From assembly GCA_030280995.1 (NCBI GenBank), contig JASXTE010000008.1, forward strand, positions 5,847,001 to 5,911,000: DNA of 64,000 nt, in the 5' to 3' direction. This DNA is from Hemileia vastatrix. Lineage: Eukaryota; Basidiomycota; Pucciniomycetes; Pucciniales; Zaghouaniaceae. This document shows positions 1 to 11,983 of the stretch, piece by piece. The notes under the pieces are model-generated. The model was given only the letters and a program-made list of their open reading frames with translations, did not search any database and was not told the DNA's origin. A program made the position numbers and the translations under genes. The stretch's first letter is position 1, and the number at the start of each line of letters is the position of its first letter.

Positions 1-127
1 ACACACTCCAAATGCCTACGCAGCTTTGGAACACCACATCCTCCCTCCAATCAAGAATGTCCCAATTCTTCATCCTCTAAAAACCATAATCACACACCTC
101 TCCAGATAAGCCTCTGACCTTGGCCCT

Positions 128-545
128 TGCCAATGCTGCATTGAAAAAAAAATCATCTGTTCAATGACTAGACCTCTTCACATCTACAGAAATTCTTGTG
201 AAGCTTGCCACTCCAGAAAGAAACAATGCCATATACCTGGCCCACTATCCTCCTCTTCAGCTCCCTCCTCTTCTCAGCCTGGTCCATCCTCTTCTACCAA
301 AGGATCCAGACCTTCCATCACCATTCCAAAATTAATCAACAGAATTCATTCCTCCAAATGAAAGCCTGAAACTCCATCAGTTTCTTCTTCCTCTTATCAC
401 CCTGAGTCACCAAAAGGTAAGATTCCATTACTCTCTAACAAACTAGACTGAACATTTTCTCAGCCTCCCTTCCACCAGTTATTGATGATGATGAAAATGT
501 AAGGACCATTGAAACACCACCCCAAACTCAATTCCTCTTGTCATA
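128..545 (+). pseudogene. F accessory gene 1 fragment with Zn2Cys6-like cluster
   Basis: One frame from 128 reads six cysteines in the pattern C-x2-C-x6-C-x12-C-x2-C-x6-C, ending in the basic SCEACHSRKKQC. It aligns with gene 1 of E1/E3/E4: both have C-x2-C followed by Ile-Glu, and both end C-x2-C...RKK-x-C. In the E copies an intron splits the cluster; here it is continuous, so this intron was gained or lost between lineages. A Ser/Pro-rich stretch follows and the frame stops at 359. A possible donor near 417 (GGTAAGAT) and acceptor near 510 (CACCAG) could mark a later intron. The first ATG in frame (164) lies inside the cluster, so the true start is upstream or lost. Family placement is inferred from motif spacing. 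Confidence 0.5.
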
Positions 546-788
546 GAAAAATTTCAACATCATAACCAACAACAGAAAAAACTCCTCCTTTCCTACTTTG
601 AATCAACTCCTTCCAAGGACCAACAAGAAATTGATAATAGAAGGAACTTCATTAAACAGTTCAAGGCCAATTCAGAAAATTTTCCCTTCTCCCTTGATAA
701 TCTTTTGTAATTACACTGGTTTTTCAGTTTTATTTATAAATGAAAATATGATCACATCCTCTATAGGATGTAACAACCAAACAATCCT

Positions 789-1192
789 CAGTTTAAATTC
801 TTGGGGGACTATCCTCATTTTATAGTCTTGGGGGACTCAAAACAACCTCAGTTTATAGTCTTTGGGGACTCAAATACCTAAATCATAGACCCAGAACCAG
901 AAATCAACCACATTAAGACACAGAAAAAAAACTAAAATTCTGGAGTAATTGTGAATAGAGCTGCCAGCCTATCAATTACCCCCAAACTTGCCTTGGCTAA
1001 ATTCAGAGGCTCCCCCTATGGATACCCTCTGCCAATCTACAAAACCAACACCAAAAAAAACACCTATTCCTCAGTTTATAATCTTGGGGGACTAAAAAAT
1101 ACTCAGTTTATAGTCTTGGGGGACTGTAGAACCAGTTTTCAGTTTAAAGTCTTGGTGGACCAATTCATATTTCAGTTTAGAGTCATGATGAA
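789..1192. repeat. Seven interspersed copies of a 22-bp motif, CAGTTTATAGTCTTGGGGGACT
   Basis: Copies start near 789, 813, 848, 1071, 1103, 1139 and 1171 with irregular spacers. The later ones drift (GGTGGACC, GATGAACT). Two further drifted copies lie at 3510-3531 and 3783-3805. The first three and the middle two are almost identical, so the motif either amplified recently or is under constraint. The stretch 546-1340 has no other recognisable gene. Confidence 0.7.
937..1030. repeat. Dispersed repeat of about 90 bp, copy 1 of 3
   Basis: The core reads CTGGGGTAA, then CCAGCCTATCAGTTACCCCCA, CTTGCC and a CCCCTATGGGTACC-like end. Related copies lie at 3601-3694 and 3871-3958. Two of the 22-bp motifs (3510, 3783) stand about 90 bp upstream of copies 2 and 3, so the two repeats travel together as a larger unit. 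Confidence 0.6.
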
Positions 1193-1339
1193 CTAATGAA
1201 TATTCAGCCACATTCCCCTGCTGAACTTCTACATCCACTCAATCTTCTTCCCATCACTGATAAAGAATTTTTTCCTATATCTTTCTCCTTTTTGTCATTA
1301 CAGATCATTTCAGACCTTGGATCACCAGCTTTCAAACCT

Positions 1340-2230
1340 TCAAACCTTCCTTGCTTTACTGTACCTAAGGATTATGCTTGCAGGCATTTCATTCACATGT
1401 GCAGACCTTGCACATTCACTCTTCCTAATACAGAGGCCAGACTTTACTACAAGGGTTGACTCCTGAAAAATTTCAAAAAGAAAATATGGGGCAGAGATCC
1501 CAACTATCCTATACCTCCACCTTCACATTCTCATAAATATATCTCCAGAACTGGGTCCTACTTCTTCTTCTTTATCTTCAGTTCCTTCCAAAAGAGCCAG
1601 AAGAACTGACCCCAGAGCTTGCTCAAAAAGACAACCTCTTGCTTCCCAAGCATTAGATTTTATCTCATTGAAATCTGTTTCAAATCCTTCAAATTCTACT
1701 CCAAGACTGCTAGACTGCTTTCAGGCAGCCCTCCCGCTCCACTTGGAAGTGGAAATCAGGCTCAGAACATGCCAAAACAACCTGAAACCCAACAAAACTC
1801 TGCAAGAACCAACAGAAAAACCCTTGCACAAGACCCTCCTCTTGCTCCCAGAGAAATACAAGCAAAACCTTCAGGGTCCAACAACAACAAAAACTCCCAA
1901 ACTTCTAAAAGGCCTGCCAAAGCTCCCAAGGATGCTCAGTAGCCAAAATCACCTTCTCCTTCCAAAATAAAAAATTACACCTCCCCTCTTCCTGAAGATT
2001 ACTCTCTGAAAGTTCCTTCTCTACCAGCAATTCATCAAGAAGGAAAAAGTCATCCCCTAGATCACCTTCACCTGCCCTATCCAACAACAACTTTGGGTCA
2101 CCAGCACCAGCAACCAATCTCACTGGGAAGGACAACATTAACAACAATTCTCCTTCTTTAGCTAGGCTCAAGGAAGAGTCACCTCCTAGTTCACCTTCTC
2201 AGAATGTATTAGAAGAAGACCAAGACAATC
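1340..2230 (+). pseudogene. F accessory gene 2 candidate, badly decayed
   Basis: Near 1353 the plus strand reads TVPKDYAC and then CTF. This matches the start of gene 2 in the E elements (TVPKDQAC...CTF), but the cysteines are differently spaced and the frame stops at 1459. Downstream (about 1560-2230) are Ser/Pro/Lys-rich pieces in several frames, like the low-complexity linker of gene 2. No complete frame can be followed. The call rests on the short N-terminal match and on position, and is tentative. Confidence 0.3.
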
Positions 2231-2295
2231 AATAATTATTTTTGGTTGATCCTTTCCCTACACATCTTTCCAACACTTCAAAAGTTCAAATTCCC

Positions 2296-2733
2296 ATGGG
2301 ATACAATTTTAAAGAGCTTCCTATCTGTAAGCAACATGATCTTTCATCGATTTCATTAACAAAAAAAGCAACTTCTGAACAAAATTTCTGCCTGTTAGAT
2401 GGTACACCTCCTCCTGAAACTACTATTGGGGTTGCCCAACCTCTTGAAACTATGTTAACACTGGATTATGTGGATATGAAGCAGAACCTAAGCATGATGT
2501 GCTCCAACATGCTTAAGGCCCTTGCTTATCATGGCCCACTAAATGAGTATGAGAAGAAACTGAGAAAGAAACTTCTTTATGACCACTGGAAGATGTCCAG
2601 GATAATTAAGACACCTTCCTACACTCCATCCCAACCTCTTCTGCTTCCACCCAAAAATTACCTTCAAAACCAGTTCCTGACCATTTTAACCCCTAAAATT
2701 TCTCCAGAAGACTGCACTTTAAGGCCACAGTGA
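2296..2733 (+). CDS. Unrecognised 145-residue ORF in the accessory region of F
   Basis: An open frame from ATG 2296 to a stop at 2733. I do not recognise a domain. Its middle holds NMLKALAYHGPLNEYEKKLR, which loosely resembles the C-terminal motif of E gene 1 (AVPVYTHAEYDKRKQL) and gene 2 (NAPSFSDTELEARYNHIEMI): a short helix, Pro, an aromatic or Leu, then Glu and basic residues. It may be the last exon of an F accessory gene. It lies on the plus strand downstream of the Zn-cluster pieces and before the antisense pol, where gene 2 sits in E1. Without a second F copy its reality is uncertain. Confidence 0.35.
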   Translation: MGYNFKELPICKQHDLSSISLTKKATSEQNFCLLDGTPPPETTIGVAQPLETMLTLDYVDMKQNLSMMCSNMLKALAYHGPLNEYEKKLRKKLLYDHWKMSRIIKTPSYTPSQPLLLPPKNYLQNQFLTILTPKISPEDCTLRPQ

Positions 2734-2853
2734 ATCCTTCAATCCCAACAAGAAACAAAAATTCCAAAAAGTCCCAAACCAACCTCCAGAAGCTTCATCT
2801 TCCAGACATTGAATTATGAAAACAGAAAATAATATAAATTAATAAATAGAGAG

Positions 2854-2858
<5 letters not shown>

Positions 2859-2888
<30 letters not shown>
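2859..2888. repeat. (TA)n microsatellite and AT-rich tract
   Basis: About 14 TA units followed by A/T homopolymer runs to about 2950. It lies between the accessory region and pol of F. Confidence 0.9.
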
Positions 2889-2891
<3 letters not shown>

Positions 2892-3025
2892 TATTTTGAA
2901 TTTTATTTTATTTTATCTTTTTTTTATTTTATTATTATTATTATTATATAACAATTACTGCTTAAAACTACTAACATACAAAAAAAACTTGAAAAGAATA
3001 ACACAAAATTTCAAATGGTATCCCA

Positions 3026-3272
3026 CAGCCAATTGAGGAGCTGATCCCCTGATACCTTGCCCACATCCAAGTGCACCTTGATGTGGATACACCTTTAAGA
3101 AATTTAAAGATTATAATATAAGGAAAAACTTGAAAATGATAGAAAATAAAATGAATAGAAAAAAGAAACTTGAAAAAAATAATGAAAAGAAAAATAGCAT
3201 TGCCTGGCCAATTGATGAGCCTTTCCCCACCAATGCTTTGCCACATCCAGGTGACCCTAATGTGGTACACCC
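3026..3272. repeat. Direct repeat pair of about 68 bp, 178 bp apart
   Basis: 3026-3094 and 3205-3272 share GCCAATTGA(T/G)GAGC, then CCACATCCA(A/G)GTG and TGATGTGG/TAATGTGG followed by TACACC. They lie in the non-coding part of F. The rest of 2734-4051 shows only the dispersed repeats and A-rich sequence. Confidence 0.6.
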
Positions 3273-3600
3273 AACAATTTTTTTGATTTTATAAAAAAAC
3301 CCTCCCTAACAAAATAAAAGAAAAAAAAGAGAAAAAAAAGAAAATAATCTAAGACCACTATAATCCATTCCTTCAAAACAAATTACAGAATTTAATCCAG
3401 GTCCAAAGAAAAGATCACTGGGTGGGCTCCTTCCAATAAGTAAAAATGATGGGAGACCACCAGTGATCCATCAACAAGAAAGATCCAAGAACCAAGAACC
3501 CAGTCAAATCCGGTTTAAAGTCATAGAGGACTAAAAAACCTAAATAAAAAAAACCAAAAACTAGAATTCAACTAAATAAAACCAAGGACTTGAAACAGAC

Positions 3601-3958
3601 ATTCTGGGGTAATGGTTATACAGAGCTTCCAGCCTATCAGTTACCCCCACACTTGCCAACACAAAATATATAAGCCCCTCCCATGGGTACCTTCTATTAA
3701 AAAAAACAAAAATAAACCTCACACTTCAACCAAGAAACACAAAAACTACAAGGAAAAGACCAGCACTTGAAACCAAAGAATTCCAGTTTAAAATCATAGA
3801 GGACTAAAAACCTGTAAAAGAAACCAATACTAGGGTTCAACCAAATTAATAGAAGGGGTTAAAAACAGACAATCTGGGGTAACTGTTGACAGAGAAGCCA
3901 GCCCATCAGTTACCCCCACATTTCAAGATAAAATCTTGATGTCCCCCCTGGGTACCAT
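3601..3958. repeat. Dispersed repeat copies 2 and 3
   Basis: 3601-3694 and 3871-3958 repeat the 937-1030 unit (CTGGGGTAA...CAGTTACCCCCACA). Each is preceded by a 22-bp motif copy (3510, 3783). They fill most of the space between the accessory region and the end of pol. Confidence 0.6.
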
Positions 3959-4051
3959 ATAAAAAAAAGTTTCCAACATAACAGATGCACAGCATCACCA
4001 ACAGAACAATCCAATAAAAATAATGATTTATAGTTTATCCTCATTTCAGAG

Positions 4052-6440
4052 TTAGTCTTCTTCCCTTCTGGTGCCTCTGGGGTAAAATCTCTTCACCTGG
4101 TCAGCAGCCACTCTTTTCCTCAAGACTGCTCCATACAACTCTTTTAGCTGATATGATCCACCTGAGAGTTGAGATCTGACTCTATAGGGACCATTCCACC
4201 TGTTGGAGAACAACCTTCCCCACTGACTCTCCAAACTCCTATTATACACCAATACCAAACACCCAGGATTTAAAGGATTCCTCAGCCTGTGTGCCAACCA
4301 CTTATCCCAATACATAACTGACTGATTCCTGATCTTCATCATTCTTTCATAGGATTTTTCATAAAATTCTTCCTTTCCTTCAAGCTGCTTCATTATGGCA
4401 CATAATAATTCTTCAGTTGAAAAAACTTCATCCTAATCAATTCCCAAATATGAAATTGCCTCAATGCCTCCTCCTCATAAACATTCTTCCTGACACATAA
4501 AAGCCAGGACTTTTCTTCTTGATAATCAACCAAGTATCATCATCACAACTATCTGGCCTCTCCAAGGTCAACAGATATTCCACCATAAAAAATAAAACCA
4601 AGACTGACCCCAGGTTGCATCTTGAAAATCCAACAAAATGACATCCAAGGGCACAACACTGTCATAAAAATCACCAGAATACAAATGAGCCAATTGACCA
4701 GCCCATCAAGGGCACCAATTTTTAACTTTTGGCACATCCTTCTCCTTCCACTGAATTTTATGAGAATACAGTGTACCAATAATAACACCATTCTCTAAAT
4801 TTGAGCCATCCCAAACAACAGCCCCCTCTTCATCAATGAAATCATCTTGATCACCAGAATCAAGATCAGATCCAGCCAGTTTACCTCTTGGGGGAGGTTA
4901 AAAAATCTTCAGCACCTTTTTGTGCTTGCCATAACCACTGGAACATCTTCATCAAACTCTTCAGAATCAGAATCTTCATCTGTTGGTGGTCTTCTTTACA
5001 ATCCATCTGGCATTGTGAAAGTTTTGCCTGGCTTGTGTTACAAATCAAAGGTGAAATTATGGATAAATGAAACCCACCTAGTCATACAAGCATTAGGAGA
5101 CTAGGAGTGTTGATCATCTGCAACAAAGATTAGCATCCACCTGCAGCTCAAAATTCTTCCCCCACAAAACAGTCTTCAACTTCTTCAAGATTTTGGCCAC
5201 ACCACAGAGCTCCAACTTTAGTGAGAATACCTTGATTCCACCTCATTAAACACCACATATTCATGCCTTACTGGCCTGACCTTCCCAGATTTATCTCCCT
5301 GAGACAGAACAGCACTAGAAGTAATATAACTTGAATCCACAGCCAAATAAATCTTACCAGCACCAACACTATAATTCAACTTGTGAAGAATAATATCTTC
5401 ACCTACAACCCTCTTAAACTTCACAAATTCCTCTTCAAAAGCATCATCCCACTCAAACTTCATAATGCCAGGATTTTCATTCAATACCTCATTACCATAG
5501 TCAGATTTTGACCCTTTAATTCCACCATCATCAATTAAAATACCAGTATAAGTTGGTACTTCATCCTGAAAAATCCAAGCCATCTGTGCCTGGTAAACAG
5601 CCACAGAATTATTAGCTCCTTGAGGTTTCCTGGTCAATTGAAACCTTCCCAAAGGAGTCTCAAAAGTAGTGAGAGGCCTAGAATCTACATGGAGTTCCCT
5701 CTCATCATATCCACCCATAATATCTCCCAAACCATAACACACTCTTCCAGAAAAATCCTCCACAAAATCCTCTGCACTTGGTGGAATTCCAGCATCCTTG
5801 AGAGTCACTGTATTCAAGGATCTGAGATCATGAACCACCCTAAGCTTACCATTTTGCTTTTTGAACCAGAAAAAAGGACTAGAATAACTTGAGTTTGACA
5901 TTTCATAGAACCCAGTCCTGACCGTTTCCCTGAAAATTTCCACAAAATTATCCCTTATAGCATCAGGAATTGGAATTGGTTTTATTTACCAAGGCTCATG
6001 AAAAACCACTGGAATCAAAAAAGGTGAACCATAAGAATGTTTCAACACACATCTTTCCTTCTCCACAAAAGAAATTGCCATTTCCCTCATCACCATCACA
6101 TACAACAGCAACTTCCTCTCTTCTTCAGACAACCACCCATCAGGACCAAAATTCCCCACCACCAAACTTTCCTCAGTAATCCTAGAATTTTCTACAAAAT
6201 AAGGTGGATTCTTCACTAAAGGAGTCACATACAGATCTCTTGATGAAGGAGGCCTCCTCAAAGGTGGGTTCAGCCCAACTGGTATAGGCTCATTTACAGG
6301 CCTAACCCTCACTGCTACCTTCTTGTACTTTGCAGCATCCACTTCCAAATCATCATCTTCAACAGGGACTTCTTCTATCATCCTACAGAACCAAACAGGG
6401 GTTTCCCCAATTCTCAGTGTAGAAAATCCTATAGTACTAG
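4052..6440 (-). pseudogene. F Pol remnant (RT, RNase H, integrase C-terminus)
   Basis: Read on the minus strand, the frame is open from the junction at 6440 through MIEEVP to 5986. It continues at 5943-5218 with RT motifs (LRVVHDLRSLNTV, GLGDIMGGYDER, LTRKPQGANNSVAVYQAQ, ILIDDGGIKG) and an RNase H start (LAVDSS). The RT thumb is missing: FEWDD runs straight into a later Pol segment. Between 5217 and 4394 many stops occur, and the zinc-finger and DDE core of integrase is absent. 4393-4052 resumes at the integrase C-terminal part (YERMMKIRNQSV, LVYNRSLESQWG, VKRFYPRGT). It is a dead, internally deleted copy. Confidence 0.8.
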
Positions 6441-7576
6441 TGTCAGTATATGCTGGTATCTAAGTATGATTTAATAGTAAATATTAGTGGTCCTACTACT
6501 TATTGATAAATGATTTAGTGATTAAACCTCAGGGGAAGACTAATAAAATTTTTATTCTCAATATAAACTCACAATACTTGGATTTTTATGCGTGCTAGTG
6601 GTGGAAAGTAGATAAATAAAATATCGTTATAGCTTATCTAAAGATAATATCAATTTATAAATTCTTTATAATATATTTATATATAATAATAATTGTTTTA
6701 TAGTGTTTATTTGATGTCTAGTAAGTAAGGGATGTCTAATAACCCTTCAAATCCTCCCTTACTTATACCAAAATCCACTGGAGTGCACAGACCTTCAATC
6801 CAGATGATGTCGCTGCTATCCCTTGAAACTACAGCACTGTGAGGGCCCATCACCTCCCCATGGCGTCCACTTAAAGCAGTTTCAACACCCAGACCTCCAG
6901 CAAGGACCCTCCATCACAATTAATGATATCACAAACCCATACCTAAATAGAATAAACAGAGAAAAGTGGATAGCATAATGAAACAGGTAAAATAATTCAT
7001 CCAACCAGTATATAATGAAACCCTAAGCGTATAAAGGAGCCAAATTGACTCTCCAAGCATCCATATTAACCCAGTAATCATATCCCAACCCATAAATATG
7101 TGAAAATCCATCAAAGGAATCAGATTAAGTTGACCAAACTGGATATATGCACCTGAAAAAGGTGTATATGCTATTGTAGGTGTTGTGAGTCCACTGAATA
7201 CATCTATATTCCCTGAAATAAGCAGAATAATAAAGTTTATAGGCTATTTTGAGGTTGAAACCCACTTATAGACCTAAATATACATAATATAACCACATAA
7301 TTCACTGAATATGAGGTTTATGTATACATATAAGCTTATGTATGTCTATAATTACTTAATATCACTTATGATAAGTATATTATGACTCCATTAACACCTT
7401 AATAAGTATTATAAGGCTATGGGTTAGCTATTTAAACTACTATAAGTCATAAAATAGTGTAATAATTATATATATAAGTATTATAACCTTAATCTTAACT
7501 TATAAGCTTAAGGTAATAGAGGTTATCTTATTTTAAACATAAAAATTACTCAGTCTTGGGGATACCTAGGCTGACA
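6441..7576 (-). repeat. 3' LTR of chromovirus C
   Basis: Begins TGTCAGTATA and ends CTAGGCTGACA (TG...CA, inverted TGTCA/TGACA). It resembles the LTR at 29312-30476 and, reverse-complemented, the LTRs of A1, including a GC-richer core around 6780-6920. In C orientation this is the downstream LTR. A purine-rich tract follows on the right (minus strand) at 7577-7600. Confidence 0.85.
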
Positions 7577-9719
7577 CTCCCTTACCCAAAAAAAACAATA
7601 AAATTTTTTTAAGAAATTTTAATTAATAAGTAAGGAGTGAATAGAAAAATATTTTTTAAATTTTCTATTATACATATACTGAATTTTAACAGTATTATTT
7701 GGATTTAAATTTTTTCAAGAGATTTTTAAGATCAGATATTTCATTTTCTGGAATCCACTGGTCATATTCACTTGATTTATTTTTAAATCTTAATAGATAC
7801 TCAACTCACTTTTCTTTTGTAAGGTGTCTCTTTTTAAGTATCTTTTCAATTTCTGCCTTTTAAACTATTTCTTCAAGTTGCTGTTTATGCCTTCCTGATC
7901 TTCTTAAAATAGAGAAGAATTATTAGAATGGTATGGTTTATAAGACAAATAGTAAATACTAGATGTTTTCTATCATATTGTGCATATAGAATAACTTCAA
8001 CAGAATTGTTACCAACCATCTTTTTTACTACAAATGATCCAATGAATGGATACTTCAATTTAAAATAACCATTTAAATTGAAATGTAGTGTAGAAATAAG
8101 GACATCATCACCCTCTTTGTACATTTGCTCTCTCAGGGCTTTATCCCATCTTTTCTTCTAATAATCAAATGCCTTATTTATACATTCTTCAGTATGATTT
8201 CTGCATAATTGTTGCATCAGAGGAAAAGATTTTGTACCTGTATGAATATCCAATCAAGGTAGTTTATTAAGAGTTTTAGCAGGGGTATTAGATACATAAC
8301 CCAACCATAACTCAATTGGCTTTTTGCCAATGACAGAATGTACTGCACTATTGTATGCAAATTCTAAACCTGGGATAAGGGTTACCCAATCATGAGTGAA
8401 TTTGTCATTGTCTTTAAATTCAAGACCAAAAGCACAATATCTTCTTATGATATCTTCTAAGGTTTGCATCATTCATTCTGGTAGCCCATCAGTTTGTGGA
8501 TGGTGTGCTGTTGAAAGTTTTAATTGACAACCTGAAACATTTATAAGTGATGTCCAGAACTCAGAAGTAAATTTTGGATCTCTGTCTGAAACTATTGCTT
8601 TGGGGAATCCTGCTATATTTAATATTTGTTATCAACATAAAAAAGCTAAGTCCTTTGCAGAAACCTCTTTGTGGGTATGAATAAATTTACAAATTTTTGT
8701 AAATCTATCTACAATTACCCGGCAGGAGTTATAACTCTTATTCCCTGCTATTGGAAAGCCTGTTACAAATTCCATGTTAACTATTTCCCATGGAACTTTT
8801 GGCTGCTCAATTTGCTGTAAAAAACCAGCTCTTTTGCCTGTTAATCTTTTCAATTTTTGACAAGAATCACATGTCTCAACATATTTTTGAACATCATCAG
8901 ACATTTTAATCCACCAAGCTGTATTTTTTACTCTGGTTAATGTTTTATGGAAGTTAAAATGACCTGCTAATATATCATCATGACATATACTTAAAATTAA
9001 ATTCTTCATTGAAGGGGGAATTACTGTTACATTTCTTAATCTCTTCCTGTGATATATAAAACCATCCTCAATGAAAAATTTTCCTTTTTCTAATGCTTCC
9101 TTATATTTTTGTGGTAATGTTTTTATTAAAACACTCATTGAAGCATTAGATGGATCATTTAATATTGTTGTAAGCTTAATCAACTCAGGATCTGAAGCAT
9201 AATTATCAAGAATTTATTGCATAAATTCATCCTCAAGATCTACAATGTAAATGCCATAAATGTTAATAATCTCTGTTTCAGGTACATAAGCAGGATTATC
9301 ATCATTATTTGGTAGAAGTACTCTAGATAACAGATCTACATTTGAGTGCAAGGTTCCTGCTCTATGTGTAATATTCATCCATCCTTTGTAATCTTGTACC
9401 ACTAATTGCCATCTACACATATGTCTATTAGGAGTTTTCATGTTTGAGAGTGACTTAACTGCACTACAGTCAGTTATTAACTCAAATTTTTGGTCTTCAA
9501 GGTAATAATGTGGCTTCTCAAGAGCCCATACAACTTCCAAACACTCAAGTTGAGTAGCACCATATTTCAATTCACTACTTCTTAGAATACGTGAAATATA
9601 GCAAATTACTACTTCTGACATTTTCCCTTCAATGAGTTGTTATTGATGCAAAGCAGCACCCAAACCAAAAAAACTTGCATCAGTATACAATACAAAAGGT
9701 AATTGGAAATCTGGTAATC
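7577..9719 (-). pseudogene. Chromovirus C Pol, 3' part (RNase H, integrase, chromodomain-like end)
   Basis: On the minus strand the pieces 9621-9214 (RNase H: CYISR, LITDCSAVKSL, HSNVDLLSR), 9183-8632 (integrase zinc finger and first Asp), 8472-8254 (end of catalytic core) and 8124-7885 (GPF-like module) follow the A1 Pol in order. A chromodomain-like end can still be traced to about 7690. Inactivating changes include TGA after LPE near 8475, TAG near 8160, TAA near 7860 and a frameshift near 7900. The N-terminal continuation lies across A2, at 28193-29311. Confidence 0.85.
9715..9719. repeat. Target-site duplication of A2 (TAATC), left copy
   Basis: TAATC immediately precedes the A2 LTR here and is repeated at 28193-28197 after the other LTR. 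Removing A2 rejoins the C pol frame (LGL then PDF) without a shift. Confidence 0.92.
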
Positions 9720-11219
9720 TGTCAGGCTAAGATCAGCTAAAAGGACGTGAACTAGCTTGAAAAGTCTTTTTCTAGAAGATTTAACTGGTCCTATATGAAT
9801 ACTGTAGTATAAATCCAACAAATAGTAAAATATAATTTAGAATAAAGGTATCAGTAATATAATTCTCACTATTTTTATATGTGGCTTACAATCTTTTTAG
9901 TTGGTAGAAAAATAGAGTTTAATAATTCAGATACTACTCAAAAGTCTTATAAAAGTACTAATTGATGTTTATTGTAATTGATTTGGTTATATGGTGTAAA
10001 TTGTAATGATAAAGAATGTAGAAACAAGACCCAAAAACCTCCTCCTTTTGTACACACTGAGTTTCCCAATAATTCCCTTGATGTACCATCCAATACACAG
10101 TTAATGATGCCTTAAAACCACTAATAGACATGCCCATCAACATCCCCAGTAACAAATTACATAATTAGAAGATTAACACCCATCAAAATCCTGTAATAAT
10201 AAGGGAAATCCATCAAAATTAAAGAAAAAGACAAAAAGAGAGTATATGCATATAAAACAGTAATATAAAAGACTAAAGGAGACTTTTTAAGGTTAATAAT
10301 AGCTTAATAATAAGGGGGGCTTACTGTAGAAATGGAGGGGCTAATCCTGACATTATACTACGTGAAATTCCCATCCAAAAATAACCAAAATTGACTGAGA
10401 AACCACCCAAAAACTCAAAGAAGAGCGTGAGATGTGGGGTAACTACATGCATTCCTTGGCAGGCACTTGCACGGGTAAATCCTTGAATAAAATTAGGTGA
10501 ATTTAAGCATGGTGATGAAATAAGACACCAAGAATGAGGTTATTAATGAAATTAGTGCATATAAACAAGGTCAATGCATTATTAATTAAGCTAGGACACT
10601 AAATAAGCACCTTTTGCCTATTTTAGTGTGTTTCCCCACAGTGGGAATAGAATGTGGGGTAATTATAGTGTGAAAAAGCTAACTTTGCTAAAAATGAAGC
10701 TATTCACACGGGAAAAAAGCAGGCAGTATGTGGCCAGTACACAGAAGCCATTTCTGGCATAAAAAACACCAAATTTGAAAAGTGTTATTTTCATGCATAT
10801 AAATAGCCAAATCAATAGTCCTGAATGAGACAGATTGATCTGTAAAAGCTTATTTTTGATATTCTCAATTTTATAGCGCATATAGTCAACTTTTAAGTGA
10901 AATAAAGCGCATTTCTTGTTTTTTGCGTAAAACAATGAATATAACAGCTTTAAGTGTACTTAAAAATTATGTAGCCTTATACTTAAGGTTCTTAAGATTA
11001 CCCTAACATATTCCAACTTAAAATTATGTACATAAGACCTATAAAAGGTGGATATATGCATGTATATAAGGTGTTATAATGGAATATTTTGTATATTATC
11101 ATAATTTTACTTATGTATACTGTTTGTGTACTCTCAATTATTGTTCCCCTGTATAGTTCATGTGTTTAACATAACTTATAAGCACTTTTTACTCAGTCCT
11201 GCGGATATACAGGCTGACA
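9720..11219 (-). repeat. 3' LTR of A2
   Basis: 1500 bp, from TGTCAGGCTAAG to ATACAGGCTGACA. Homologous along its length to 26694-28192. The minus-strand tract next to it (11220-11250) reads TTTTTTTTGGGTGGGCAAG, a plausible polypurine tract. Confidence 0.92.
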
Positions 11220-11370
11220 CTTGCCCACCCAAAAAAAACAATAAAAAAAATGATAAGTTATACATTTTATTTATTTATTTGTAATTTTCAGGTATTCAGA
11301 TTTATTCTGTAGCATTAAAGATTATACTTTAAAGAAATAATATATAATAAAATATTATGAGTACTGGTTT

Positions 11371-11978
11371 TTAACCCCTCAGCTGGTTGAACAGAAATTT
11401 ATTTCTGTTTAAATTTTTAAGAAGGGTGGATAAATTAAAAAGTTCTTTTTCAGGTATCCATTTATCAAATTCATTTGATTTCCCTTTAAATCTTAGTAAA
11501 TACTCAGTTCCTTTTTCTTTAGTAAGGATTCTTTTCTTGAGTATTTTTTTAATCTCTGATTTTTCCACAATTTCTTCAGGTTGCTTTTTAGGCTTTCCCC
11601 TTCATTTTGGAAATAAGTCAGGATCATTTGCATGATAAGGTTTCAATAATGAGATAGGGAAAACTGGATGTTTCCTATCATATGGAGCATATAATATGAC
11701 TTCCACTGCATTATTACCAACCATTTTACTTACTACAAAAGGTCCTACAAAGGGATCCTTTAATTTAACATTACCTTTTAAGTTAAAATGTAGTGTTGAT
11801 ATAAGAACTTCATCTCCCTTTTTGAATTCAAATTCTTTATGAGATTTGTCCCACCTTTTCGTTTCATATCCAAATGCTTTTTGGATGCATTCTTCTGCAT
11901 GCTTCCTACACATTTTTTGCATATGAATAAAGGATTTAGTACCAGGGTGTATATCTAACCTTGGTAATTTATTTAAAT
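11371..11978 (-). pseudogene. A2 Pol, C-terminal part (integrase end and chromodomain-like segment)
   Basis: Minus-strand frames 11922-11602 and 11568-11371 encode the GPF-type integrase tail (GDEVLISTLHF, GPFVVSKMVGNNAVEV) and a chromodomain-like end (KGTEYLLRFKGKSNEFDKW). The upstream edge reads LNKLPRLDIHPG up to 11978. Skipping A1 and one GATTT copy, it continues in frame into PFELWL...YVPNTP at 20838. A stop near 11600 separates the last two pieces. 11220-11370 is the 3' untranslated part with the PPT. Confidence 0.85.
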
Positions 11979-11983
11979 GATTT
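11979..11983. repeat. Target-site duplication of A1 (GATTT), left copy
   Basis: GATTT precedes the A1 5' LTR and is repeated at 20833-20837. The A2 pol reading frame is restored when A1 and one copy are removed. Confidence 0.95.

Larger units (their letters stand above)
1..6440 (-). mobile_element. Element F: decayed zinc-gene Ty3/gypsy retrotransposon, truncated by the window and by element C
   Basis: The minus strand carries degenerate RT/RNase H and C-terminal integrase pieces of the type seen in E1, E3 and E4 (GLGDIMGGYDER, IDDGGIKG, LAHRLRNPLNPG). The plus strand between the end of pol and the left window edge carries a Zn2Cys6-like motif and Ser/Pro-rich fragments, the same layout as the antisense genes of the E elements. 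No LTR is visible: the left one lies outside the window, and the Gag and protease side is cut off at 6440, where the LTR of C begins with TGTCAG. Many stops and an integrase-core deletion mark it as the oldest element here. Confidence 0.75.

Noticed and set aside
10663..10935. A 90-codon ORF in the A2 LTR, with a copy at 27678-27908.
   Set aside because: Low-complexity, inside an LTR, and of different length in the two copies.
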